Source: Bradyrhizobium yuanmingense (lineage in GTDB: Bacteria > Pseudomonadota > Alphaproteobacteria > Rhizobiales > Xanthobacteraceae). From it: a stretch of 64,000 bases of DNA. The DNA lies in NCBI RefSeq assembly GCF_029167105.1, contig NZ_JARFML010000015.1:124001-188000 (forward strand). The letters run 5' to 3'. Shown piece by piece: positions 18,795 to 27,632 of this stretch. The stretch's first letter is position 1, and every line of letters begins with the position of its first letter. The notes beneath the pieces are model-generated. The model was not told where the DNA came from. It searched no databases and saw nothing but the letters and a program-made list of their open reading frames with translations. The position numbers were made by a program, and so were the translations under genes.

Positions 18795-18928
18795 CCTTCT
18801 CCCCTTGTGGGAGAAGGTGGCGCGAAGCGCCGGATGAGGGGTTGCTTCGGCAGGCGAGTCCGCGGAGAGAGACCCCTCACCCGGCTTCGCGTTCCGCGAG
18901 GCCACCCTCTCCCACAGGGGGAGAGGGT
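18795..18928. repeat. Intergenic palindromic repeat, family D (CCCTCTCCC)
   Basis: The ends are CCTTCTCCCCTTGTGGGAG and CTCTCCCACAGGGGGAGAGG. The inner arms GGATGAGGGGT and ACCCCTCACCC pair. It interrupts the same-strand run between the MaoC and SDR genes. A related copy is at 40651-40767. Confidence 0.8.
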
Positions 18929-18969
18929 GATATTCGCGTAAATTCGTCAGGCTTTTGAGCAGCGATGGG

Positions 18970-18990
18970 TTGCCGGGTCAAGCCCGGCAA
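18970..18990. repeat. Short hairpin related to family C, just after the MaoC gene
   Basis: TTGCCGGG-TCAAG-CCCGGCAA is a perfect 8-bp stem with a 5-base loop. It resembles the half-hairpins of family C elements and lies 12 bp downstream of the minus-strand MaoC stop. No U-run follows, so an intrinsic terminator role is uncertain. Confidence 0.5.
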
Positions 18991-19002
18991 CGACGCCTCA
19001 GA

Positions 19003-19482
19003 TCAAGCGAAATAGATCAACCCAAGCCAGTCGGCGACCAGCGCCGGCTTGTCCTCGCCCTCGATCTCGACCGTGACGTTGGTGCGGGACTGCAATTCGT
19101 TCGGCTTGCGGAGCTTGGCTTCCGCCAGCACGAAGCGGCCGCGCACGCGCTTGCCTGAGCGCACCGGCGAGATGAAGCGCAGCCTGTCGAAGCCGTAATT
19201 CACGCCCATCGTGGTGCCCGCGATCACGGGCATCACCTCGTAGGACATGATCGACAGCAGCGACATCGTGAGAAAACCGTGCGCGATGGTGGTGCCGAAG
19301 GCGGTCTCCTTCTTCGCGCGGTCCGGATCGACGTGGATGAACTGGTGATCCTCGATCACGTCGGCATAGCTGTCGATCCGCGGCTGGTCGATCAGATGCC
19401 ACGACGATACGCCGATCTCCTTGCCGACCATGGCCTGATAGGCCTCGAGCGTAACAGGCGGCTTCTTCCAGACTTCGTTCAC
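19003..19482 (-). CDS. MaoC-family (R)-specific enoyl-CoA hydratase
   Basis: The 159-residue single hot-dog protein carries the hydratase-2 motif: Asp and His in YADVIEDHQFIHVD, followed by FGTTIAHGFLTMSLL. These are the catalytic residues that hydrate trans-2-enoyl-CoA to (R)-3-hydroxyacyl-CoA. GTG at 19482 directly abuts the TAA of the acyl-CoA synthetase gene, so translation is likely coupled. It may act with the SDR gene downstream. Confidence 0.93.
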   Translation of the reverse strand: MNEVWKKPPVTLEAYQAMVGKEIGVSSWHLIDQPRIDSYADVIEDHQFIHVDPDRAKKETAFGTTIAHGFLTMSLLSIMSYEVMPVIAGTTMGVNYGFDRLRFISPVRSGKRVRGRFVLAEAKLRKPNELQSRTNVTVEIEGEDKPALVADWLGLIYFA

Positions 19483-21204
19483 TTAGGTCTCACTCCGTGT
19501 CTTCGCCAGCTCCGGAAAATCCTCCTCGCGGAATTCCCGGCCGCGCAAGGGATCGCCCCGATCATCGTCGCGTTCGAGCCGTCGTAGCTGGACGCGGCGG
19601 ATCTTGCCAGAGATGGTCTTCGGCAGCTCGGTGACGATTTCGAGGCGGCGGATGCGCTTGAACGGCGCCAGGCGCGCGTGCAGGTGCCTGAAGATTGACA
19701 GCGCGGTTTCCGGCGAGCGTTCTGCACCCGCGGTCAGCAGCACGAACGCCTTGGGGATCGCGAGCCGGATTGGATCCGGGCTCGGCACCACCGCAGCTTC
19801 CGCGACGAGCTCGTGCTCGAGCAACACGCTCTCCAGCTCGAACGGGCTGATGCGATAGTCGGAGGATTTGAAGACGTCGTCGGAGCGGCCGACGAAGGTC
19901 AAGTAGCCGTCCTCGTCCGCGAAAACGACGTCGCCACTGCGATAGAGCGCGCCTGCGGCGCCGGACAATTTGCCGTCGTCGCCCTGATAGCCCTGCATCA
20001 GGCCCGCGGGGCGGTCGGCGCCGAGCACCAGCGTCACCTCGCCCTCCTTTGCGGGATGGCCGTCGGCATCGCTGATCTGCACGCGATAGCCCGGCAGTGG
20101 CCGGCCCATCGAGCCGATCTTGATCGGCTGCCCCGGCGAATTGCCGGCGAGCGCAGTGGTTTCGGTCTGGCCGTAGCCGTCGCGGATGGTGATGCCCCAG
20201 GCGGCCTGCACCTGGTCGATCACTTCGGGATTGAGCGGCTCGCCGGCGCCGCAGACCTCGCGAAGCGCCACCTTGAAGGAGGCCAGGTTCTCCTGGATGA
20301 ACAGCCGCCACACCGTTGGCGGCGCGCACAGCGTAGTGACGCCGCAGCGGCCGATGGTGGCGAGCAGCGCCTTGGCGTCGAAGCGCGGCTGGTTCACCAC
20401 GAACACGGTCGCACCGGCATTCCACGGCGCGAAGAAGCAGCTCCAGGCGTGCTTGGCCCAGCCGGGCGAGGAGATGTTGAGATGGACGTCGCCGGGCTTC
20501 AGCCCGATCCAGTACATCGTCGAGAGATGGCCGACCGGATAGCTGCGCTGGCTGTGCCGAACGAGCTTTGGTTTTGCCGTGGTGCCCGAGGTAAAATACA
20601 GCAGCATCGGATCGTCGGCATTGGTCGGACCGTCGGGCGCGAAGCTTTCGGAAGCTTTTGCTGCTTCGTCATATGCAAGCCAACCGTCGGAGCCCGCGCC
20701 GACGACGATGCGAACGACATTCTCGGCGCCTAGGCTCGTGAATTTCGCGACCTGGTCCTGCGCGGCGACCACCGCCCTCGCCTTGCCGCGCTCGAGCCGG
20801 TCGCGCAACTCGTCGGCGGTGAGCAGCGTCGTGGCGGGAATGACGACCACGCCGAGCTTCATCGCCGCAAGCATCGTCTCCCACAGCGGAACCACATTGC
20901 CGAGCAGCAGCAGGAGATGATCGCCGCGCCGGAGGCCCTGCGCGCGGAGGAAGTTCGCGACCTGGTTGGAGCGGCGCGACAGCGCCGCGAAGGACAGCTT
21001 CGTCTGCTTGTCCTGCGCGGCATCGACGATCCAGAGCGCGGGCCGATCCTTGCTGTCCGCATCGGCCGCGAGCTCGGCGTCGAACCAGTCGAGCGCCCAG
21101 TTGAAATGAACCGGATCCGGCCAGCGGAAACCTTTGACCGCTGCCTCGTAGTCCGTACGGTGTTGCAGAAGGAACGCGCGTGCTTCCTGGAATGTGGTCA
21201 TCAA
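19483..21204 (-). CDS. AMP-forming acyl-CoA synthetase
   Basis: This adenylate-forming enzyme of 573 residues activates a carboxylic acid to its CoA thioester via acyl-AMP. The core motifs are all present: LYFTSGTTAKPK, GYGQTETTA, YRSGDVVF and GRSDDVFK, with the catalytic Lys in PKTISGKIRR. The layout resembles medium-chain acyl-CoA synthetases. In this operon it may activate branched or short-chain acids for the valine route; that is inference. It overlaps mmsB by 4 bp (ATGA). The final residues are charged and beyond the family core. Confidence 0.94.
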   Translation of the reverse strand: MMTTFQEARAFLLQHRTDYEAAVKGFRWPDPVHFNWALDWFDAELAADADSKDRPALWIVDAAQDKQTKLSFAALSRRSNQVANFLRAQGLRRGDHLLLLLGNVVPLWETMLAAMKLGVVVIPATTLLTADELRDRLERGKARAVVAAQDQVAKFTSLGAENVVRIVVGAGSDGWLAYDEAAKASESFAPDGPTNADDPMLLYFTSGTTAKPKLVRHSQRSYPVGHLSTMYWIGLKPGDVHLNISSPGWAKHAWSCFFAPWNAGATVFVVNQPRFDAKALLATIGRCGVTTLCAPPTVWRLFIQENLASFKVALREVCGAGEPLNPEVIDQVQAAWGITIRDGYGQTETTALAGNSPGQPIKIGSMGRPLPGYRVQISDADGHPAKEGEVTLVLGADRPAGLMQGYQGDDGKLSGAAGALYRSGDVVFADEDGYLTFVGRSDDVFKSSDYRISPFELESVLLEHELVAEAAVVPSPDPIRLAIPKAFVLLTAGAERSPETALSIFRHLHARLAPFKRIRRLEIVTELPKTISGKIRRVQLRRLERDDDRGDPLRGREFREEDFPELAKTRSET

Positions 21205-22091
21205 GCTTTCCCGGCTAAACTCCTAACGTGCTGGATAATTCCGGAAAAATCCACCCCGCCCTGGCCGGCTGCGTCGAAAGACTGATAGATCTCCTGCGCA
21301 TGCTTGCCGAGCGGCGTCGCCGCCCCCGCGGCCTTGGCCGCATCCTGCGCCAGGGTGAGGTCCTTCACCATCAGCGCCGAGGCAAAGCCCGGCTTGTAAT
21401 CGTTGTTGGCCGGCGAGGTCGGCACCGGGCCCGGCACCGGGCAATAGGTCGTGAGCGACCAGCACTGGCCGGACGAGGTCGAAGCGACATCGAACAGCGC
21501 CTGATGCGAGAGCCCGAGCTTCTCACCGAGCGCGAAGGCTTCGCTCACCGCGATCATGGAAATGCCGAGGATCATGTTGTTGCAGATCTTTGCGGCCTGG
21601 CCCGCTCCGCCGCCGCCGCAATGCACGATCTTCTTGCCCATGTTCTCGAGCACGGGCTTTGCCGCGGCAAATGCCTTTTCCTCGCCGCCGCACATGAAGG
21701 TGAGCGTCGCGCCCTTGGCACCGCCCGTGCCGCCGGAGACCGGCGCATCGACCGAGAGCACACCGTGCTTGGCGGCGAGCGCGTGCGCGGCCCGCGCGCT
21801 TTCAACGTCGATGGTGGAGCTGTCGATGATCAGCGCACCCTTGGTCATGGCGGGCACGACCTCGTTCCAGACGCCGAGCACATGCTTGCCTGCGGGCAGC
21901 ATGGTGACGACGACATCGGCGCCCTTCACCGCGGCGGGGGCGCTGTCGGCGATGCTGGCGCCATCGGCCTTGGCCTGATTGCGCGAGGCTTCGACGAGAT
22001 CGAACGCCACCACCTTGTGGCCGGCCTTGACGAGGTTGGCAGCCATCGGGCCGCCCATGTTGCCGAGACCGATGAATGCGATCGTGGCCAT
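21201..22091 (-). CDS. mmsB: 3-hydroxyisobutyrate dehydrogenase
   Basis: The enzyme oxidises 3-hydroxyisobutyrate to methylmalonate semialdehyde with NAD+ in valine degradation. At 296 residues it has the expected length. The N-terminus is IAFIGLGNMGGPMAANL, the substrate loop is DAPVSGGTGGA, and the catalytic Lys is in GQAAKICNNM. The gene sits between the HIBYL-CoA hydrolase (25 bp upstream) and the acyl-CoA synthetase (4 bp overlap), with mmsA in the same run, which makes the assignment firm. Confidence 0.96.
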   Translation of the reverse strand: MATIAFIGLGNMGGPMAANLVKAGHKVVAFDLVEASRNQAKADGASIADSAPAAVKGADVVVTMLPAGKHVLGVWNEVVPAMTKGALIIDSSTIDVESARAAHALAAKHGVLSVDAPVSGGTGGAKGATLTFMCGGEEKAFAAAKPVLENMGKKIVHCGGGGAGQAAKICNNMILGISMIAVSEAFALGEKLGLSHQALFDVASTSSGQCWSLTTYCPVPGPVPTSPANNDYKPGFASALMVKDLTLAQDAAKAAGAATPLGKHAQEIYQSFDAAGQGGVDFSGIIQHVRSLAGKA

Positions 22092-22116
22092 TGTCGTTTC
22101 CTCCGCTGTCGCGTTG

Positions 22117-23181
22117 TTAGTTGAACTTCAGCTCGTCCGCGCCGATCTCGGCGAGATACGGCGCAAGCATGTTCGGCGTCACATCCTCGATCCGCGGCGG
22201 CGACCAGGTGGGGTTGCGGTCCTTGTCGATCACGGCGGCGCGCACGCCCTCGCGGAAATCGTCGCTGCGAAACACTTCCAGCGCGGCGCGGTATTCGCGC
22301 ACCAGGCACTCTTCCAGGCTCGATCCGCGCGCCAGCCGCAGCAGCTTGAGCGTCACCACCATGCCGCGCGGCGATTTTTCGTTCAGCGTCTTCAGCGTGG
22401 CCAGCGCGAACTCGGAACCATCGCGCTTCAGCGCAGCGAAGATGTCCTCCATGCGGTCGAAGCCGAACAACACGTCGATGACGGGTTCCCTGGCGGCGAC
22501 CGGCCCCGCAGTCTCGCCGGTGGCGAAGCCTTCGATGAGCTTGCTGACATCGGCAGCGGTCGCACCCGAGCGCACCTTCATCAGCGCCTCGCGCAGCTCC
22601 GGCAATCTTGCCGACGGCACGACCCAATCGGCAAACTTCGCATGGATCGCATCCGGCCCGTTCATGGTCTGGCCGGTCAGCCCGAAATAGGTGCCGATCT
22701 CGCCAGGTGAATGCGATAGCAGATAGGTGCCGCCGACATCGGGGAAGAAGCCGAGGCCGACTTCGGGCATCGCAAGCTTGGTGCGATCCGTGACGACACG
22801 ATGGCTGGCATGGGCCGACAAACCGACGCCGCCGCCCATCACGATGCCGTCCATGAAGGCCACATAGGGTTTTGGAAACTTCTTGATCCGGGCATTGAGG
22901 ATATATTCCTCGCGCCACAGGATCTTGCCGAGGTCGCCCTTGACCTTCGAGCTTTCCCAGAGCGTGCGGATGTCGCCACCGGCGCAGAGGCCGCGCTCGC
23001 CGGCGCCTTCGAGCAGGATCACGGCGACGGCGGGATCGGCCTCGAACCGGTCGAGCGCCTTCTCGATGTCGCGAAACATCTCGAGCGTCACCGCATTGAT
23101 CGCCTTGGGACGATTGAGCCTGATGATGCCGGCCGCGCCCTCGACACGGGCGACGAGATCGCCCGCTTCCACTCCGCTCAT
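22117..23181 (-). CDS. 3-hydroxyisobutyryl-CoA hydrolase (crotonase fold)
   Basis: The 354-residue crotonase-superfamily protein has the HIBYL-CoA hydrolase layout: INAVTLEMF, oxyanion holes in GLCAGGDIRTL and VMGGGVGLSAHA, and PEVGLGFFPDVGGTYLL, whose Glu and Asp are the hydrolase residues. It removes CoA from 3-hydroxyisobutyryl-CoA before MmsB acts. Length and the C-terminal domain separate it from simple enoyl-CoA hydratases. It overlaps the acyl-CoA dehydrogenase stop by 4 bp. Confidence 0.95.
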   Translation of the reverse strand: MSGVEAGDLVARVEGAAGIIRLNRPKAINAVTLEMFRDIEKALDRFEADPAVAVILLEGAGERGLCAGGDIRTLWESSKVKGDLGKILWREEYILNARIKKFPKPYVAFMDGIVMGGGVGLSAHASHRVVTDRTKLAMPEVGLGFFPDVGGTYLLSHSPGEIGTYFGLTGQTMNGPDAIHAKFADWVVPSARLPELREALMKVRSGATAADVSKLIEGFATGETAGPVAAREPVIDVLFGFDRMEDIFAALKRDGSEFALATLKTLNEKSPRGMVVTLKLLRLARGSSLEECLVREYRAALEVFRSDDFREGVRAAVIDKDRNPTWSPPRIEDVTPNMLAPYLAEIGADELKFN

Positions 23182-24323
23182 CGTGCGCCCTCGATCAGTT
23201 TGCGCGCCACGATGAGCCGCATGATTTCATTGGTGCCTTCGAGGATCTGATGCACGCGCAAGTCGCGCACGATCTTCTCGATGCCATATTCACTGAGGTA
23301 ACCGTAGCCGCCGTGAAGCTGCAGCGCGTGGTTGGCGACCTCGAAGCCGACATCGGTGCCGAAACGCTTGGCCATCGCGCACAGCATGGTGGCGTCGGGG
23401 TCCTTGCGGTCCAGCGCTGCCGCGGCACGCCACAGGAAGGTGCGCGCGGCCTCGAGCTCGATCGCCATGTCGGCGAGGCGGAATTGCAGGGCCTGGAATT
23501 CGTCGAGACGTTTGCCGAACGCCTTGCGCTCCTTCATGTAGGCGCGCGCCTTGTCGAGCGCGGTCTGAGCACCGCCGAGCGAGCATGCCGTGATGTTGAG
23601 GCGGCCGCCGTCGAGACCCGCCATCGCGATCTTGAAGCCTGTGCCCTCCTCGCTCAGGCGATTGGCCACAGGCACGCGGGCGTTCTCGAACATCACAGCG
23701 CGGGTCGGCTGTGCGTTCCAGCCCATCTTGCGCTCATTGGCGCCAAAGGAGACGCCGGGTGTCTTGCCGTCGATGACAAGGGTCGAGATGCCGCTCGGCC
23801 CGTCGCCACCGGTACGCACCATCGCGACCAGAACGTCGGTGCCGCCGGCGCCGGAGATGAACTGCTTCTGGCCGTTGAGCACATAATGATCGCCGTCGCG
23901 CACCGCGCGGGTGCGGAGCGCTGCCGCATCCGAGCCGGCACCCGGCTCGGTCAGGCAGTAGCTCGCGATCAGCTCCATGGTGCAGAGCTTCGGCAGCCAT
24001 TGGTGGCGCTGGGTGTCGCTGCCGAAGGCATCGATCATCCAGCTCGCCATGTTGTGGATCGAGATGAAGGCCGAGGTCGTCGGGCAGCCCGTCGCCAGCG
24101 CCTCGAAGATCAGCGCCGCGTCGAACCGCGTCATGGCGGAGCCGCCAACATCCTCGCGAATGTAGATGCCGCCCATGCCGAGCGCTGCGGCTTCGCGCAT
24201 GACGTCGACGGGGAAATGCTTCTCCTCGTCCCAGCGCAGCGCGTGCGGCGCGATCTTTTCCGCCGCAAACGCCAGCGCCATATCGCGAAGGACGACCTGA
24301 TCCTCGTTCAGAGCGAACTGCAT
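23178..24323 (-). CDS. Acyl-CoA dehydrogenase, isobutyryl-CoA dehydrogenase-like
   Basis: This flavoenzyme of 381 residues has the family signatures CLTEPGAGSDAAALRTRA (FAD contact) and QLHGGYGYLSEYGIEKIV, with the catalytic Glu in QILEGTNEIMR, the position used by short and branched-chain enzymes. Context beside HIBYL-CoA hydrolase, mmsB and mmsA points to isobutyryl-CoA oxidation to methacrylyl-CoA (ACAD8-like). Electrons would go to ETF. It overlaps the next gene by 4 bp and is separated from mmsA by a family A repeat. Confidence 0.93.
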   Translation of the reverse strand: MQFALNEDQVVLRDMALAFAAEKIAPHALRWDEEKHFPVDVMREAAALGMGGIYIREDVGGSAMTRFDAALIFEALATGCPTTSAFISIHNMASWMIDAFGSDTQRHQWLPKLCTMELIASYCLTEPGAGSDAAALRTRAVRDGDHYVLNGQKQFISGAGGTDVLVAMVRTGGDGPSGISTLVIDGKTPGVSFGANERKMGWNAQPTRAVMFENARVPVANRLSEEGTGFKIAMAGLDGGRLNITACSLGGAQTALDKARAYMKERKAFGKRLDEFQALQFRLADMAIELEAARTFLWRAAAALDRKDPDATMLCAMAKRFGTDVGFEVANHALQLHGGYGYLSEYGIEKIVRDLRVHQILEGTNEIMRLIVARKLIEGAR

Positions 24324-24342
24324 GCCGGCTGCTCACTGTTCT

Positions 24343-24424
24343 CGTCATTGCGAGGAGCGAAGCGACGAAGCAATCCAGTATGTCCGGAGAAAGTCTGGAT
24401 TGCTTCGCTGCGCTCGCAAGGACG
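24343..24424. repeat. Intergenic palindromic repeat, family A, inside the valine operon
   Basis: The left end is CGTCATTGCGAGGAGCGAAG and the right end CGCTGCGCTCGCAAGGACG; AAGCAATCCAG and CTGGATTGCTT pair inside. It occupies most of the 116-bp gap between mmsA and the acyl-CoA dehydrogenase gene and may lower read-through or protect the mmsA transcript end. Confidence 0.8.
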
Positions 24425-24439
24425 GGCTGGGCTACAGCC

Positions 24440-25936
24440 TTACTTCATCAGCGGGATCGAGAACTCCGCGCCTTCCTTGACGCCCGACGGCCAGCGCGAG
24501 GTCACCGTCTTGGTCTTGGTGTAGAAGCGGATCGAGTCGGGGCCGTGCTGGTTGAGATCGCCGAAGCCCGACTTCTTCCAGCCGCCGAAGGTGTAATAAG
24601 CGATCGGCACCGGGATCGGAACGTTGATGCCGACCATACCGACGTTGACCCTGGCCGCGAAGTCGCGCGCGGCATCGCCGTCGCGGGTGAAGATGGCAAC
24701 GCCGTTGCCGTAGTCGTGCTCGGACGGTAGCGCCAGCGCCTCCTTGTAGTCGTGCGCACGCACGACCGAGAGCACGGGGCCGAAGATCTCTTCCTTGTAG
24801 ATCCGCATGTCCTTGGTGACGTTGTCGAACAGCGAACCGCCGAGATAGAAGCCGTTCTCGTAGCCCTGCATCTTGAAGCCGCGGCCGTCGACTGCCAGCG
24901 TCGCACCTTCCTTGATGCCGATATCGATGTAGTTCTTGACCTTCTCGACGGCCTCGCGCGTGACCAGCGGACCGTAATCGGCGGACGGATCGATCGACGT
25001 GCCGATCTTCAAGGATTCGACGCGCGGGATCAGCTTTTCCATCAGGCGGTCGGCGGTGGACTTGCCGACGGGGACCGCGACGGAGACGGCCATGCAGCGC
25101 TCACCGGCGGAGCCGTAGCCGGCGCCGATCAGCGCGTCGACGGCCTGGTCCATGTCGGCGTCGGGCATGACGATGGCGTGGTTCTTGGCGCCGCCGAAGC
25201 ACTGGCAGCGCTTGCCGGTCTGGGCGGCGCGCTCATAGATGTACTGCGCGATCGGCGTCGAGCCGACGAAACCGATGGCCTTGATATCGGGATCGTCGAG
25301 GATGGCGTCCACGGCTTCCTTGTCGCCGTTGACGACGTTGAGGATGCCGGCCGGCAGCCCGGCCTCCATCATCAATTCGGCGAGCTTCATCGGCACGCCG
25401 GGATCGCGCTCGGAGGGCTTGAGGATGAAAGCGTTGCCGCAGGCGATCGCGGGCGCGAACTTCCACATCGGGATCATCGCCGGGAAATTGAACGGCGTGA
25501 TGCCGGCGACGACACCGAGCGGCTGGCGCATCGAATAGATGTCGATGCCGGGGCCGGCGCCTTCGGTGTACTCGCCCTTCATCAGATGCGGGATGCCGCA
25601 GGCGAACTCGACGACCTCGAGGCCGCGCTGGATGTCGCCCTTGGCATCGGGCACGGTCTTGCCGTGCTCGCGCGCGAGCAGCTCGGCGAGCTTGTCGTAA
25701 TCGCGCTGGATCAGCTCCAAGAATTTCATCATGACGCGGGCGCGGCGCTGCGGGTTGGTCGCGGCCCATTCGGGCTGTGCGGCGCGCGCGTTCTCGACGG
25801 CGGCGCGGACCTCGGCCTTGGACGCCAGCGCCACCTTGGCCTGAACGTCACCGGTCATCGGCTCGAAAACGTCGGCGGTGCGGCCAGAGGTGCCCTTGAC
25901 CTCCTTGCCACCGATGAAATGTCCGATTGAACGCAT
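24440..25936 (-). CDS. mmsA: CoA-acylating methylmalonate-semialdehyde dehydrogenase
   Basis: MmsA converts methylmalonate semialdehyde plus CoA and NAD+ to propionyl-CoA, the last step of valine degradation, and also handles malonate semialdehyde. The protein has 498 residues. Family motifs are FNFPAMIPMWKF, the cofactor region FVGSTPIAQYIYE, the catalytic Cys in SAGERCMAVSV, and EEIFGPVLSV. The start at 25936 follows AAGGAGACCATTCC, an excellent Shine-Dalgarno; the open frame extends upstream but the protein does not. It is first in the minus-strand run and divergent from lysR. Confidence 0.97.
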   Translation of the reverse strand: MRSIGHFIGGKEVKGTSGRTADVFEPMTGDVQAKVALASKAEVRAAVENARAAQPEWAATNPQRRARVMMKFLELIQRDYDKLAELLAREHGKTVPDAKGDIQRGLEVVEFACGIPHLMKGEYTEGAGPGIDIYSMRQPLGVVAGITPFNFPAMIPMWKFAPAIACGNAFILKPSERDPGVPMKLAELMMEAGLPAGILNVVNGDKEAVDAILDDPDIKAIGFVGSTPIAQYIYERAAQTGKRCQCFGGAKNHAIVMPDADMDQAVDALIGAGYGSAGERCMAVSVAVPVGKSTADRLMEKLIPRVESLKIGTSIDPSADYGPLVTREAVEKVKNYIDIGIKEGATLAVDGRGFKMQGYENGFYLGGSLFDNVTKDMRIYKEEIFGPVLSVVRAHDYKEALALPSEHDYGNGVAIFTRDGDAARDFAARVNVGMVGINVPIPVPIAYYTFGGWKKSGFGDLNQHGPDSIRFYTKTKTVTSRWPSGVKEGAEFSIPLMK

Positions 25937-25969
25937 GGAATGGTCTCCTTCAGGCCGAGCGTGGTCGCT

Positions 25970-25999
25970 TTGACAAAACCTATTGACCTGCATTTTATA
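25970..25999 (+). promoter_or_regulatory. Candidate sigma-70-like promoter for the LysR gene
   Basis: TTGACA at 25970-25975 and TTTATA at 25994-25999 are separated by 18 bases. On the opposite strand the same AT-rich patch reads TATAAA and could be the -10 of the mmsA operon. A short inverted repeat GCAC-N7-GTGC at 26020-26034 follows. Seen by eye only. Confidence 0.4.
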
Positions 26000-26038
26000 G
26001 GATTCAAGTCTGAGATAATGCACCATAGATGTGCGAAA

Positions 26039-26947
26039 ATGCTGGATCAAGGCGCTATCGATTGGGACGACTTTCGCTTCGTGCTGGCCATCGTGCGGGG
26101 CGGCTCGGTGTCGGCTGCGGCAAAACAGCTGGGGGTCGACCATGCCACCGTGATCCGCCGCGTGGACCGGCTGGAGAAGCACCTCTCGGCCAAGCTGTTC
26201 GACCGGCGCAAGACCGGCTACCTCCTCACCGAGGCCGGCCAGCGCGTCGCCGACAGCGCCGAAACCATGGAATCGACCATCGTCGCCAATCAGGAGCAGG
26301 TCGGCGGCTCCGTGGCGCGGCTGACCGGGACGGTGCGGATCGGTGCCCCTGACGGCTTCGGTACCGCCTTCCTGGCGCCGCGGCTGGCGCCGTTCGCGGA
26401 TCGCTATCCCGATCTCGATTTGCAACTTGTGGCCACCGCGCGGCTGTTCAGCCTCTCCAAGCGCGAGGCCGACATCGCCATCAGCCTGACCATGCCCAAG
26501 GAAGGCCGCATCGTCGGCCGCAAGCTGCTCGACTACCGCCTCGGGCTCTACGCAGCCCCCACCTATCTCGACCGCTTCCCTGAGATCACCGCGCGGCAGG
26601 ACCTGACGCAGCACCGCTTCGTCGGCTACATCGAGGAACTCCTGTTCACGCCGGAGCTCGACTATCTGCCGCAGGTGTCGCCGCGGATCTCGGCGCGCTT
26701 CCGCAGCGCCAATCTGATCGCCCAGCTCAACGCCACGCTTTCAGGCTTCGGCATCGCGGTGCTGCCGCATTTCATGGCGAGCGACTATCCGCAGCTCGTG
26801 GCCGTGCTGCCCAACGAGATCTCGATCACGCGGACATTCTGGATGCTGATGCACGCCGACAGCAAGGACCTGGCGCGGATCAGGGCCGTGGCGGATTACA
26901 TCAGCGAGATCGTGGAGCGCGAGCGGGCGTTGTTTGCAGGGCGCTAG
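26039..26947 (+). CDS. LysR-family transcriptional regulator
   Basis: The 302-residue protein has an N-terminal LysR winged helix (WDDFRFVLAIVRGG, then SAAAKQLGVDHATVIRRV) and a periplasmic-binding-protein-like effector domain. The subgroup has VDHATVIRRVDRLE instead of the common QPALSRQI, as in many small-molecule LysR proteins of Rhizobiales. ATG 26039 gives a typical short N-terminus; ATG 26018 is also possible. Divergence from mmsA over about 100 bp suggests that it controls the valine operon. It converges with the TetR gene, with only 3 bp between the stops. Confidence 0.92.
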   Translation: MLDQGAIDWDDFRFVLAIVRGGSVSAAAKQLGVDHATVIRRVDRLEKHLSAKLFDRRKTGYLLTEAGQRVADSAETMESTIVANQEQVGGSVARLTGTVRIGAPDGFGTAFLAPRLAPFADRYPDLDLQLVATARLFSLSKREADIAISLTMPKEGRIVGRKLLDYRLGLYAAPTYLDRFPEITARQDLTQHRFVGYIEELLFTPELDYLPQVSPRISARFRSANLIAQLNATLSGFGIAVLPHFMASDYPQLVAVLPNEISITRTFWMLMHADSKDLARIRAVADYISEIVERERALFAGR

Positions 26948-26950
26948 CGT

Positions 26951-27568
26951 CTAGTTCTTCGCCTTCTTCGCGACGGCAACCTTCGGCTCACGCTTCGCTC
27001 CCTCGAGCGCGTGGTCCCGGCCCGCCTTCAGCATCTCGTCGGACAATTCGCTCGAGCCGGCGATGCGCGCGAGCAGCATGGTGCCCGCCATCGTCGCCAG
27101 CGTCGCGATCGCCTGCTTGCGTGCCGCCTTGCGCGGCATGTTCGGGATGGTGTCGGTCAGGGCCTCGATCATCTCGTCCAGCTTGCCGGCAAAGGCCTTG
27201 CGTGTCTTCGGGCTCTCGCGCGCGATCTCGGCTCCCAGCGCGGGAATCGAGCAGCCGTGACCGGGATTGTCGCGATGCAGCGTGGACAAATAGCTTTCCG
27301 CGATCAGCGCCAGCCGTTTTTCGGGAGCGGCCTCGCCGGTGAGCTTGCGCCAGTGTTCCATCGAACGATCCATGGCGTAGGCAAAGGCCTCGATCACCAG
27401 CGCCTCGCGGGAATCGAAATGCGCGTAAAAGCCGCCGTGGGTCAGGCCGGCCTCCTTCATGAGGTCGGCGACGCCGATACCGTGGGCACCCTTCTCCCGC
27501 AGCCGCACCGAGGCCTTCTTCACGATGCGATCGTGGGTTTCCTGCTTGTGTTCCCGGGAATAGCGCAT
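26951..27568 (-). CDS. TetR-family transcriptional regulator
   Basis: The 205-residue repressor has an N-terminal helix-turn-helix (VADLMKEAGLTHGGFYAHF) and an all-helical ligand domain ending in a basic tail (EPKVAVAKKAKN). The AcrR-like C-terminal region includes a CSIPALGAEIA segment. It lies 64 bp behind the thioesterase gene on the same strand, so both are probably read from the promoter near 28.2 kb. The perfect palindrome at 28181-28194 is a natural candidate for autoregulation. Ligand unknown; an acyl-CoA would fit the neighbours. Confidence 0.92.
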   Translation of the reverse strand: MRYSREHKQETHDRIVKKASVRLREKGAHGIGVADLMKEAGLTHGGFYAHFDSREALVIEAFAYAMDRSMEHWRKLTGEAAPEKRLALIAESYLSTLHRDNPGHGCSIPALGAEIARESPKTRKAFAGKLDEMIEALTDTIPNMPRKAARKQAIATLATMAGTMLLARIAGSSELSDEMLKAGRDHALEGAKREPKVAVAKKAKN

Positions 27569-27632
27569 GCGGAGCTCATTGGATGTCGGAGATCATCTCA
27601 TAACACGCAAATGACGAAATGGGTGCATTAAT

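Noticed and set aside
16548..24424. Repeat copies at 16548 and 24343 as CRISPR or insertion-sequence ends
   Set aside because: They are single palindromes with no regular spacers, and no transposase gene lies between or next to them.
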